Of a DNA stretch of 20,539 nt, positions 1-7,209 are shown piece by piece. How positions within the stretch are numbered: position 1 is the first letter of the stretch; each line of letters starts with the position of its first letter. Under the pieces are notes generated by a model that was not told the DNA's origin, made no database searches, and was given only the letters and a program-made list of their open reading frames with translations. The stretch is from NCBI GenBank assembly GCA_900128395.1, contig LT649556.1:1-20539 (forward strand). Direction: 5' to 3'. The position numbers and the translations under genes are program-made. This stretch comes from Stramenopiles sp. TOSAG23-2 (lineage: Eukaryota; Sar).

Positions 1-51
1 AAAACACATTGTGAATATCCTATTAACACCGGTGGAGATCCAATTGAATAA
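1..51 (+). CDS. 3' end of a second GST-like gene (partial, cut by window edge)
   Basis: The first 51 bases read in frame as 16 codons and a TAA stop. The peptide (KTHCEYPINTGGDPIE) closely matches the C-terminus of the GST-like gene on the opposite strand at 366-1225 (KTYCEFPVNNGGDPL). The window therefore begins with the tail of a paralog that points towards its sibling, so the two are convergent. An AATAAA-like A-rich stretch and a TACGTTCGTA palindrome follow the stop immediately. Only the tail is visible, so family membership rests on this match of about 16 residues. The rest of the gene lies outside the window. Confidence 0.75.
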   Translation, partial: KTHCEYPINTGGDPIE

Positions 52-60
52 AAAAAATAA

Positions 61-70
61 TACGTTCGTA
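61..70. repeat. TACGTTCGTA micro-palindrome (candidate TA-type footprint)
   Basis: A perfect inverted repeat (TACG-TT-CGTA) lies 9 bases after the stop of the partial GST-like gene. It has the same form as sites elsewhere in the window where arm comparison shows a TA replaced by TA-n-TA. No second copy is available for comparison here, so calling it a footprint is inference. Confidence 0.4.
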
Positions 71-103
71 ATAAAAAATGGAAACGAGGGCGTGAGAGGT
101 GTA

Positions 104-127
104 TGTGTGTGTGTGTGTGTGTGTGTG
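104..127. repeat. (TG)12 microsatellite
   Basis: Twelve uninterrupted TG dinucleotides lie in the spacer between the two convergent GST-like genes. The rest of the spacer (52-216) is AT-rich and shows no gene. Confidence 0.95.
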
Positions 128-216
128 GTGTTAATTTTAAAAAAAAAGCTACAAAGTCGTACATGATAAATTTACGCGCGTCTTTAAATTTTCCACACAT
201 ATTCTCCTCTTCGTAT

Positions 217-489
217 GCACACCAAGTTAAAGTGGATCTCCACCATTGTTTACTGGAAATTCACAATATGTCTTGATAATATAATCACGATGTTCAATTA
301 ATATTGGTTTTAATGCGGCTTTTACTACTGGTTGATTATTTCCAAACATTGTATTGCACACCAAGTTAAAGTGGATCTCCGCCATTGTTTACTGGAAATT
401 CACAATATGTCTTGATAATATAATCACGATGTTCAATTAATATTGGTTTTAATGCGGCTTTTACTACTGGTTGATTATTTCCAAACATT
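217..489. repeat. 134-bp direct duplication over the GST stop codon
   Basis: Bases 217-350 are repeated at 356-489 with one visible difference (an A/G at the site reading ctccAcc versus ctccGcc) and a 5-base spacer. The unit covers the last codons and stop of the minus-strand GST-like gene. The copy nearer the gene body (356-489) keeps the frame intact. The outer copy is an untethered gene tail. Confidence 0.92.
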
Positions 490-1225
490 TTATCCAGAAA
501 TTTTGTTTGTTTTGAACGTGGAAGAAAATCTGGTCCAGGTGGTGCAAGCATATATGACATAGTAGCCATGTAAATGTCTGCTGCTGTCAACGAATCTCCA
601 ACTAAATATTTACTACCAACTTTTTTTTGTGCTTCAAGTCGATCACAAATAATGGTTACAATTTGTGCAATTTTCCCAGGCGCTGCTTTACTTGCTTCTT
701 CGCTATATCCATATTTCATTGCAAGTGCTCCAGGTGCTTGGATACGCGAATTCCATATCAATCCATCTTCTGCTAAAATGAGAGTGCATAGACCAAAGAC
801 TCTTGCTCTGTCCATCATATTGTTTGGCACCAATTGGGGGCCTGTACCAATACGTTCTGCCAATGCCAATTGCTCAGTCCAATTACTACGTAAGGGCCTG
901 TACCAACTCTTTCTGCCATGGCTAATTGTTCAGTCCAATTACTACGTACTCTTTCGTCGTTGTACCACATTACAGGCAAACTTGTTTGTGATGTCAATTC
1001 ATACAATCTTTTTTGTCGATCTTTACCAGTTTTTTTATCTTTACCCATAGCTGGATGATGCACACGTGTAAATGGAATGTTTTTCACATAACATATATTT
1101 TTCAAAGCTTCTGCATATAAAGCAGGAAAGCCACGCATAAAAGTTATTCGAACTCCTTTCATTGTTGCACCTTCTTCCAATGATACATAATTTTCATTTG
1201 CTTTATCTAAAAATGCTTTTGACAT
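366..1225 (-). pseudogene. GST-like protein, frame broken by a 56-bp tandem duplication
   Basis: Two overlapping minus-strand frames (1225-815 and 869-366) together make a glutathione S-transferase-like protein. The first half looks like a thioredoxin fold, with a cis-Pro-type motif in SLPVMWYNDE followed by NWTEQLA. The second half is an all-helical GST C-terminal domain (RARVFGL, then VGDSLTAADIYMATM, a typical GST helix signature). The break lies at 838-949, where 56 bases are duplicated in a diverged form. Subtracting 56 from the 860-base span leaves exactly 268 codons, a normal size for this fold. The start has the context AATCATGTC. The usual catalytic Tyr/Ser/Cys near the N-terminus is not obvious, so activity is uncertain. 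The break could be a real pseudogene, an allele-specific change or an assembly fault. A convergent paralog's tail lies at the left edge. Confidence 0.75.
838..949. repeat. Diverged 56-bp tandem duplication inside the GST-like gene
   Basis: Bases 838-893 and 894-949 align at a period of 56 with several scattered differences. Both encode versions of NWTEQLAxAERxGTGP (M/L and V/I differ). Because 56 is not a multiple of three, the frame shifts. The divergence suggests the two units come from two different GST paralogs or alleles rather than from a fresh copy. Confidence 0.85.
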
Positions 1226-1888
1226 GATTTGTTTCTTTTATTTCTTTTTTATTGTATGTTTATTAAAGCACTACTTGGTTGTAGCGGGTCTCTTTTGGAT
1301 TTAGTTTTTATTATATCTATATACCTTTCTTCTTATATGAATGTGTATAATGTATAGATATACAAATGAATAATATCTAATATATCAATTCAATAATACT
1401 GTATCTTAAGCACATAAGTTCAATAATAAGGATAAAGGATTGATGTAATAAAGAGATTGGACACAACAAAAATTAAAATAAAAAGCTGGTTCACAGTTCA
1501 CAGTATAGCACAGTAGCTATATTCACCTTAACCTGCTGAGGTATTATTATACTACACTAATGGTATTATCATATTGATTCAATAGCAGGTGAATAACTCT
1601 GGAGACCACCTTTTTTTGAACGAAGAATATTGTGGTGTTTTTTTTCTGGTGTTTAATTAGGACTTTACAGAAATAATTAATAAATACAATTAATGTATGA
1701 ATGAAATAACATACATGTAGACGTATACATTTAACAACAACAATAGAAAACAACAACAAATAACAACATGGGGCGATTAAATAGGCAGAAGAAATATAGG
1801 AAAATATTGAAATATTATAAAATCAATTATAAAATAAAAGCACCGTTTAAAGTAACAACAACAATAGAAAACAACAACAAATAACAAC
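1226..1888. promoter_or_regulatory. Divergent promoter region, GST-like (-) / UTP23 (+)
   Basis: This 0.66-kb AT-rich spacer separates two start codons that point away from each other, so both promoters should lie here. I see no gene: a 70-codon minus-strand frame at 1547-1759 is low complexity and overlaps the duplicated UTP23 leader. A TACTGTA heptamer lies at 1397-1403. The right end is filled by the first copy of the UTP23 5' duplication, with a leader rich in AACAAC. A similar AACAACATG leader precedes the ankyrin genes, which suggests a preferred start context in this genome. Confidence 0.5.
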
Positions 1889-1973
1889 ATGGGGCGATTA
1901 AATAGGCAGAAGAAATATAGGAAAATATTGAAATATTATAAAATCAATTATAAAATAAAAGCACCGTTTAAAG
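1732..1973. repeat. 121-bp perfect tandem duplication over the UTP23 start codon
   Basis: Bases 1732-1852 recur without visible change at 1853-1973. The unit contains the CAA-rich leader, the ATG and the first 28 or so codons of UTP23. The second copy runs on into the full gene. The first ends in a short decoy frame. Confidence 0.95.
1768..1884 (+). other. 38-codon upstream decoy ORF from the duplicated UTP23 5' end
   Basis: The first copy of the tandem duplication has its own ATG and encodes the same first 29 residues as UTP23. It then reads into the repeated leader and stops at TAA (1882-1884), only four bases before the real UTP23 ATG at 1889. If transcription starts upstream of 1732, this would act as an upstream ORF with almost no gap to the main start. 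If it starts between the copies, this ORF is silent. Confidence 0.6.
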
Positions 1974-2653
1974 TATTATTGGATGGTAATTTTATACATG
2001 CATCCATTAAAAATAGTGTCACTATTAATGAAAAAATACCAAAAATATTAAACGATCCAACTTGTGACTTATTAGTGCCTAATATTGTATTGGATGAATT
2101 GGAAAAAATAGGAGAACCTGTAAAAGAAACGTTGTATCAAGCACAAACATTTAAAAAACATAAATATGGAAATGGCTCGACACCATCGGAAGTTATATTA
2201 GATATTATTGGTCAAACCAACCGTAATAAATTTGTTGTATGTACTCAAGATGTAGATTTACGACATCAACTTCAAAAAATACCAGGTGTACCATTAATAT
2301 ACATGAACAAAGCATCATTTGTCATTGAACCACCATCCTATGCATCAAATCGATTAACTGAAAAACAAGAACAAAAAAAAAATGAACCAAAACGAGATGA
2401 ACGTAGACGTTTACAACAAGCAATGGGTGGTAAATCATTATCCTCTATCAATAAAAATCATAATAATGATAATAGTATCAATCCATTATCCAAAAAACGT
2501 AAAAAAGGTAGTGGTGGTGGTATTAAACAACCAAATCCATTATCCATGAAAAAGAAAAAAGTAAAAGCAAATCTTGGTGTTGTGAATAATAATAATAATG
2601 ATGATGATGATACTACGACAAATAAAAAACGTCGTAAAAAACGTCGTGGTTGA
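1889..2653 (+). CDS. UTP23: UTP23-like PIN-domain small-subunit processome protein
   Basis: This 254-residue protein belongs to the Fcf1/Utp23 PIN-domain family, whose members act in the nucleolus in early 18S rRNA processing. UTP23 binds snoRNP components and helps release snR30/U17. Visible marks are a basic N-terminus (RQKKYRKILKYYK), the first PIN aspartate at D32 (VLLDGNF), acidic residues around E70 and D121/D123 (CTQDVDLRHQLQKIPGVPL), and the family-type ending KASFVIEPPS near residue 150. That ending favours UTP23 over FCF1. Residues 155-254 are a Lys-rich, low-complexity tail with Asn and Asp runs, typical of nucleolar proteins. The Cys/His zinc-binding residues found in yeast and human UTP23 are not seen. 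The start at 1889 is chosen because the upstream ATG at 1768 leads to a stop. Confidence 0.85.
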   Translation: MGRLNRQKKYRKILKYYKINYKIKAPFKVLLDGNFIHASIKNSVTINEKIPKILNDPTCDLLVPNIVLDELEKIGEPVKETLYQAQTFKKHKYGNGSTPSEVILDIIGQTNRNKFVVCTQDVDLRHQLQKIPGVPLIYMNKASFVIEPPSYASNRLTEKQEQKKNEPKRDERRRLQQAMGGKSLSSINKNHNNDNSINPLSKKRKKGSGGGIKQPNPLSMKKKKVKANLGVVNNNNNDDDDTTTNKKRRKKRRG

Positions 2654-2853
2654 AAAGAATCATTTTAATTTTTGTGTAACAACGAGCGAGGAGAGAAGAG
2701 GTGTTTTCGCAAAGGTAAATGTAGAATGTAAGGTATAAATAAAAAACGTCGTAAAAAACGTCGTGGTTGAAAAGAATCATTTTAATTTTTGTGTAACAAC
2801 GAGCGAGGAGAGAAGAGGTGTTTTCGCAAAGGTAAATGTAGAATGTAAGGTAT
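2620..2853. repeat. 117-bp perfect tandem duplication over the UTP23 stop codon
   Basis: Bases 2620-2736 recur at 2737-2853 with no visible difference. The unit carries the codons for the basic tail NKKRRKKRRG, the TGA stop and about 80 bases of 3' flank. The first copy ends the gene, and the second is a detached tail. Confidence 0.95.
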
Positions 2854-3148
2854 TTTTATATAGTGCTATTTATATGCTAAATTTCGAAATAATAAATAAA
2901 TAATAAATAATAATTAATAGATAGATCTAATAATAATAAATAATAAATCAACAATACTACTAAATCAAAAACGTAGATGACGTTGATATATATATATATA
3001 TATAAACATCATATGAAAAAATCTAATGGACAATAATATCCCCAACCCATGTAAATATATATATATATAAACATCATATGAAAAAATCTAATGGACAATA
3101 ATATCCCCAACCCATGTAACAAAATTGTAACATCTAAAAAGTAACAAG
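2654..3148. other. Intergenic, UTP23 to FIH-like gene
   Basis: This 0.5-kb spacer lies between two genes on the same strand. It holds the second copy of the UTP23 tail duplication, an AT-rich stretch with many AATAAA-like words (2880-2960) that could serve polyadenylation, and a 65-bp duplication just before the hydroxylase start. No further gene is seen. Confidence 0.6.
2990..3119. repeat. 65-bp tandem duplication upstream of the FIH-like gene
   Basis: Bases 2990-3054 and 3055-3119 repeat each other. Each unit is an (AT)n run followed by a unique stretch ending in CCAACCCATGTAA. The second unit ends 30 bases before the ATG, so this sits in the likely promoter or 5' UTR of the hydroxylase gene. 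Confidence 0.92.
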
Positions 3149-4459
3149 ATGGAAACGATACCAAAAAATAATGTAGATACAAAAAAACAAAAAACTTCGA
3201 TATTATTTCAACATGTACAAAATATTCCACGATATGAATGGAAAGATCCAAAAGCATTTGAAGCAATGTTAAAACAACAACCTATTGTTATTACTAAAAC
3301 TAATTTAGCTGGTAAAGGTTTAGAAAAATGGTATGATTTAGATTATTTAGGTGAAAATATGTCCCCTAGTGCAATGTTTCATACATACTTTTGTGAAAAA
3401 ACATTCTTATATTCCGATAGAAATGGTAAAAAAGGTCATCCGTATATTTTTGATAATAAAGTCAGAGAAGTAGAAATACCATTTCTTCAATTTAAAAATT
3501 TATTGGAGAAAAAAATAAATAATAATAAACATAATAATGATGATGGTGATGAATTAATTTACCTTCAACAACCATTATATGCTGGTATTGGAGAAAATAT
3601 TACAAAAGATTTCTCTTCTATGAATTGGGCATGGGTCAACGCAATGAGAATGCAATTGGATTTTGGACCATTAACGACAAATACACTTTTAATAGGTCAA
3701 GAAGGTTCAACAACACCTTTACATTTTGATGAGCAAGAAAATTTCTTACATCAAATTGGTGGTACAAAAACATGTTATTTATTTGCTCCTTCGTATTATA
3801 AATATTTTTATCCATATCCATTGCAACATCCATGTGATCGACAATCTCAAATAAATTTTGATGCAATAGATTTTGATCGATTTTCAAATATGCGTGATAT
3901 CTGTTGTAATGATAAAGAAGAAGAAGGAGAAGGAGAAGGAGGAGGAAATAACAATGTAAATGAAAAAAAGGAAAAGAAGAAGAATTCAAATAAAAAACAA
4001 TATTATCATGGATATAAATGTGTTTTGGAACCTGGTGATGTTCTTTATATTCCAAGGTATTGGTGGCATCATATAATAAATGAAAAAAAGACCAGTATGG
4101 CTATTAACTTTTGGTTTAAACCACCAGATTTGGATAAAGAAATATTAAATCAGATTCCTATTACAAATCCTGATATTAAAGTGACATTAAGTCGAAATAT
4201 TGAAAAACTTGCATTAAATGAATTAAAAAATAAACATAAAGTAGCAAGCTTTTTTAAATATCATGATGATAAATTGAATGGGAAAAAAACAACTACAAAA
4301 ACAGGAAAGATAATTGAAGGTTACGAAGAATACTTCAAAGTAGTTAAATCACGTTTAAAATTAGTTTTACGTGAAGAGGATATAGATCCTTTTTTAAGAG
4401 ATTATTTATTTAATGGGAGATTTTCAGGGGTTAGGGTTATAAAATATACGGCCGTATGA
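3149..4459 (+). CDS. FIH-like (HIF1AN family) JmjC asparaginyl hydroxylase
   Basis: This 436-residue Fe(II)/2-oxoglutarate dioxygenase resembles FIH, the enzyme that hydroxylates Asn in HIF-alpha and in many ankyrin-repeat proteins. The JmjC core carries the iron triad H192-x-D194 (TTPLHFDEQENF) and H307 (IPRYWWHHI), a 2OG-binding Lys at K208 (GGTKTCYLF) and the substrate-contact stretch HPCDRQSQ (R231, Q232). The C-terminal helices match the FIH dimer region (KVTLSRNIEKLALNEL, near 344-360). A lineage-specific insert (about 252-287) of Glu/Gly and Lys/Asn runs interrupts the core. Compared with human FIH (349 residues) it also has a longer C-terminus. The gene is tail to tail with an ankyrin-repeat gene, a plausible substrate. 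The stop codon lies within a TACGGCCGTA palindrome and a 123-bp tandem duplication. Confidence 0.88.
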   Translation: METIPKNNVDTKKQKTSILFQHVQNIPRYEWKDPKAFEAMLKQQPIVITKTNLAGKGLEKWYDLDYLGENMSPSAMFHTYFCEKTFLYSDRNGKKGHPYIFDNKVREVEIPFLQFKNLLEKKINNNKHNNDDGDELIYLQQPLYAGIGENITKDFSSMNWAWVNAMRMQLDFGPLTTNTLLIGQEGSTTPLHFDEQENFLHQIGGTKTCYLFAPSYYKYFYPYPLQHPCDRQSQINFDAIDFDRFSNMRDICCNDKEEEGEGEGGGNNNVNEKKEKKKNSNKKQYYHGYKCVLEPGDVLYIPRYWWHHIINEKKTSMAINFWFKPPDLDKEILNQIPITNPDIKVTLSRNIEKLALNELKNKHKVASFFKYHDDKLNGKKTTTKTGKIIEGYEEYFKVVKSRLKLVLREEDIDPFLRDYLFNGRFSGVRVIKYTAV

Positions 4460-4616
4460 TAGATGTAATCAGAGAGAGTGTGTGAGACACGAGGTGAAGA
4501 GGATATAGATCCTTTTTTAAGAGATTATTTATTTAATGGGAGATTTTCAGGGGTTAGGGTTATAAAATATACGGCCGTATGATAGATGTAATCAGAGAGA
4601 GTGTGTGAGACACGAG
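4371..4616. repeat. 123-bp perfect tandem duplication over the FIH-like stop codon
   Basis: Bases 4371-4493 recur at 4494-4616. The unit encodes the last 29 residues of the hydroxylase plus about 34 bases of flank. Both copies carry the TACGGCCGTA palindrome, so that palindrome predates the duplication. Confidence 0.95.
4447..4456. repeat. TACGGCCGTA micro-palindrome at the end of the FIH-like gene
   Basis: A perfect palindrome supplies the last codons (Y-T-A-V) just before the TGA, and its duplicate lies at 4570-4579. The mirrored flank in the right arm shows TCATATATA where this arm has TCA-TACGGCCGTA, which fits a TA-n-TA insertion. The flanks soon diverge, so that comparison is short. 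Confidence 0.5.
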
Positions 4617-4940
4617 GGTTTACATGAAAATATACGCACACACAACAAATTTACGTTCGTATATTTTTATATATATATTATATTACGAGAAGTGTAAAAT
4701 TATAATTTAATTTACGCATAATTTATTTTTAATTTACTCATGATAATTCCTACTCTTCAAAAGAATAAAATAACTGAAATAATCTATCTCACACTACAAG
4801 TGTGTTGATATTCTCATAATCGAAAATACCAATGTAAAATTATTATAACTTTAGATTTTAACCATCATAATCATAGATTATAAAATATAAAAAAAAAAAA
4901 TAATGTTTTCGTACATAATAAAGTTTGTGTTTTTATTCAT
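4460..4940. other. Convergent intergenic region, FIH-like / ankyrin gene
   Basis: This spacer lies between two stop codons. It contains the second copy of the hydroxylase tail (4494-4616), a TACGTTCGTA palindrome at 4652-4661, and AT-rich DNA that would hold the 3' ends of both transcripts. AATAAA (read on the minus strand) lies close to the ankyrin stop. No gene is seen. Confidence 0.6.
4652..4661. repeat. TACGTTCGTA micro-palindrome
   Basis: This is identical to the site at 61-70 and is again in 3' flanking DNA. It is a candidate TA-n-TA footprint, with no second copy available for direct comparison. Confidence 0.4.
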
Positions 4941-5116
4941 TTAAAAATCACCATTGCCTCTTCCAACTCTTCTACCATTTGCATCATAAATGTTTGATTT
5001 TCCACCTTTTGAACGTAAAAGTCCAATGATCTCTTGTTTAATTGGACTATCATTATATTCATATGCAAGATCTAATAGAGTTTGTCCATAATCATCCATT
5101 TCATTAATATCATCAA

Positions 5117-5374
5117 TCTTAGTTAATGCTTCACGTACGACTTCTATATCGGATCCTATTACTACTGCATGCCGTTCAACATTTAAATCACCATTGCCTC
5201 TTCCTACAATTCTACCATTTTCATCATATTTATTTGCTTTTCCACTCTTAGTTAATGCTTCACGTACGACTTCTATATCGGATCCTATTACTACTGCATG
5301 CCGTTCAACATTTAAATCACCATTGCCTCTTCCAACTCTTCTACCATTTGCATCATATTTATTTGCTTTTCCAC
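5117..5374. repeat. 129-bp in-frame repeat in the ankyrin gene
   Basis: The two units (5117-5245 and 5246-5374) have a period of 129 bases or 43 residues. They differ in the linker (DENGRIVGRG versus DANGRRVGRG). Being in frame, the repeat inserts a shortened extra unit (GKANKYD to REALTK) into the C-terminal array. Confidence 0.85.
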
Positions 5375-5493
5375 CTTTTAAACGTAAAAGTGCTATGATG
5401 TCTTGTTTAATTGGACTATCATTATACAAATATGCAAGATCTAATACAGTTTGTCCATAATCATCCATTTCATTAATATCATCAATCTTAGTT

Positions 5494-5735
5494 AATGCTT
5501 CACGTACGACTTCTATATCGGATCCTATTACTACTGCATGCCGTTCAACATTTAAATCACCATTGCCCCTTCCTACAATTCTACCATTTTCATCATATTT
5601 ATTTGCTTTTCCACAATGCTTCACGTACGACTTCTATATCGGATCCTATTACTACTGCATGCCGTTCAACATTTAAATCACCATTGCCTCTTCCTACAAT
5701 TCTACCATTTTCATCATATTTATTTGCTTTTCCAC
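5494..5735. repeat. 121-bp frame-breaking tandem duplication in the ankyrin gene
   Basis: Bases 5494-5614 and 5615-5735 match with a single C/T difference. The join (TTTTCCAC-AATGCTTC) is abrupt and shifts the frame by one, turning EALTK into EALWKSK followed by a stop. Confidence 0.92.
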
Positions 5736-6651
5736 CTTTTTGACGTAAAAGTGCAATGATATATTGGCGATTACATGCATATGCAACGCCCAGGGGAGTG
5801 GATCCCCACCATAACCTGGACAGAGAGTCTGCAATGGACGTCTTCTTATTAATGCTATCAAGAGACAGATGAGATAATAACAATTTAATCAACTCAGTAG
5901 TCATTCTGCCATTACTTGCTGCATAGTGTAATACATTCCATCCATCACTATCTGCAATATTAGGATCAGCTTCACCTTGTTCAATTAAATATTGAACTAC
6001 TTGGAAATGTCCTTTCTTTGCAGCTATCATTAAAGGTCTCTTATCCCAACCACCCCAATTTGTACCGACTTGATTCACGTATTCTCTCAATGTCATATTA
6101 CTATTAATACCATTCATGCATGTAATAAATAATTTCACATCCTGTAAACGCCCTTTTTCACATGCACATACCAATGGCGTGCCTTCTGGGAATTCGGTTT
6201 CATAACGATCGTTTAAACGATTCAAAACATTTTGATAATATATATCACGTATTGTCGGTACAGTTAAAAATCGTTTTGTTGTTTTTCCAAACATATTCAT
6301 TAACGCTTGACCATCGTTACCAAGATATGGTATTATAGTTTTCACACATATATCATCAATCCCAGGCAATCTTGAAAAGTCACGCTTTACTACCTTTTCC
6401 ATGCATTGTTTATCTTGTTGCCTCACTTTAAGATGCACCATTGTTTCCATTCGTTCTAAAACACCTTTCTTGTTTTCTGGTGTAAGCTCACCATTACCAT
6501 TAGATAATTTATCATACATTGTATTTATAAAATCATCAATAAATGGTACTAATGAAATTGTTTTTATTTGTGATGTATTATTATTTTGTGTAGTTATTGC
6601 TGACGTCCTCGGTCTTTTTGCTGGTGGTGGATTGATAGTTAACGATGCCAT

Positions 6652-7071
6652 GTTGTTGTTATATGTGCTGTGTATGATATATATATATATATATGTTTGT
6701 TTCTCTTGTCAAATATATTTCTTATAATTCTATATTAGAGTATATATTATATATATTTTTAAAAATAATAATATTTTTTACATACACGCATACAACACGT
6801 ATATATTTTGAAAAAAAATTGATGATGATTATTTTATATTCAACGAAGCAGGAATACACACACACACACCGCGCAGTAAACACACACAACACAATTTCTC
6901 ATTTATATATCATATTAATTTACAATGGAACTTGACTTAACTTATAATTCGTCTTTGCTTTTGGCATTGTCATCCATCTACCTTTCTTTTCATATTCCGT
7001 TTTGACTTGTTGAATGAATGAATTATTAATTTCACGCTCAACTTCATCCATAGCAGCTATATCATATTAAT
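6652..7071. promoter_or_regulatory. Ankyrin gene promoter and coiled-coil gene 3' flank
   Basis: Both neighbours are on the minus strand, so the ankyrin promoter and leader lie at the left of this spacer. The ATG is preceded by ATAACAACAAC, with an (AT)n run at 6677-6694. A (CA)n tract lies near 6855-6870. The right part is a detached copy of the end of the coiled-coil gene (6906-7057). No independent gene is seen. Confidence 0.5.
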
Positions 7072-7209
7072 TTACAATGGAACTTGACTTAACTTGTAAT
7101 TCGTCTTTGCTTTTGGCATTGTCATCCATCTACCTTTCTTTTCATATTCCGTTTTGACTTGTTGAATGAATGAATTATTAATTTCACGCTCAACTTCATC
7201 CATAGCAGC
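6906..7209. repeat. 152-bp tandem duplication over the coiled-coil gene stop codon
   Basis: Bases 6906-7057 recur at 7058-7209 with one difference (CTTATAATTC versus CTTGTAATTC). The mirrored copy in the right arm has only one unit, carrying the second copy's G variant and the first copy's outer flank. The single-unit form is therefore probably ancestral. Confidence 0.93.

Larger units (their letters stand above)
4941..6651 (-). pseudogene. Ankyrin-repeat protein, frame broken by a 121-bp duplication
   Basis: The N-terminal frame runs from 6651 to 5599 (350 codons). The C-terminal frame runs from about 5624 to 4941 and has no ATG of its own. Subtracting the 121-bp duplicated unit gives exactly 530 codons, so the two halves were one gene. 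Visible parts are a low-complexity N-terminus, an F-box-like stretch (LPGIDDICVKTIIPYL, about 95-130), ankyrin repeats from about 156 to 305 (TPLVCACEKGRLQDVKLF; RPLMIAAKKGHFQVVQYL; WNVLHYAASNG), and a C-terminal array of units combining an ankyrin-like helix pair with GGKANKYDENGR-type linkers. Asn231 (EADPN) and the Asn of DDIN occupy the position FIH enzymes hydroxylate in other ankyrin proteins. The start has the leader AACAACATGGC. If the break is real, a product ending soon after residue 344 is expected. Confidence 0.75.

Noticed and set aside
1547-1759. 70-codon minus-strand ORF upstream of UTP23
   Set aside because: It is AT-driven and low complexity, overlaps the duplicated UTP23 leader and has no recognisable feature.
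4427-4438. Telomere-like GGGGTTAGGGTT
   Set aside because: This is a single occurrence inside the coding sequence of the hydroxylase C-terminus, not an array.
5600-5624. GTG start for the downstream ankyrin half
   Set aside because: The frame is the continuation of the upstream half after a 121-base duplication. A GTG start in a eukaryotic gene is not supported.
4941-5750. Evenly spaced repeats that might suggest a CRISPR array
   Set aside because: The repeats are coding units of an ankyrin-type protein in a eukaryotic gene, with spacers that are themselves homologous.
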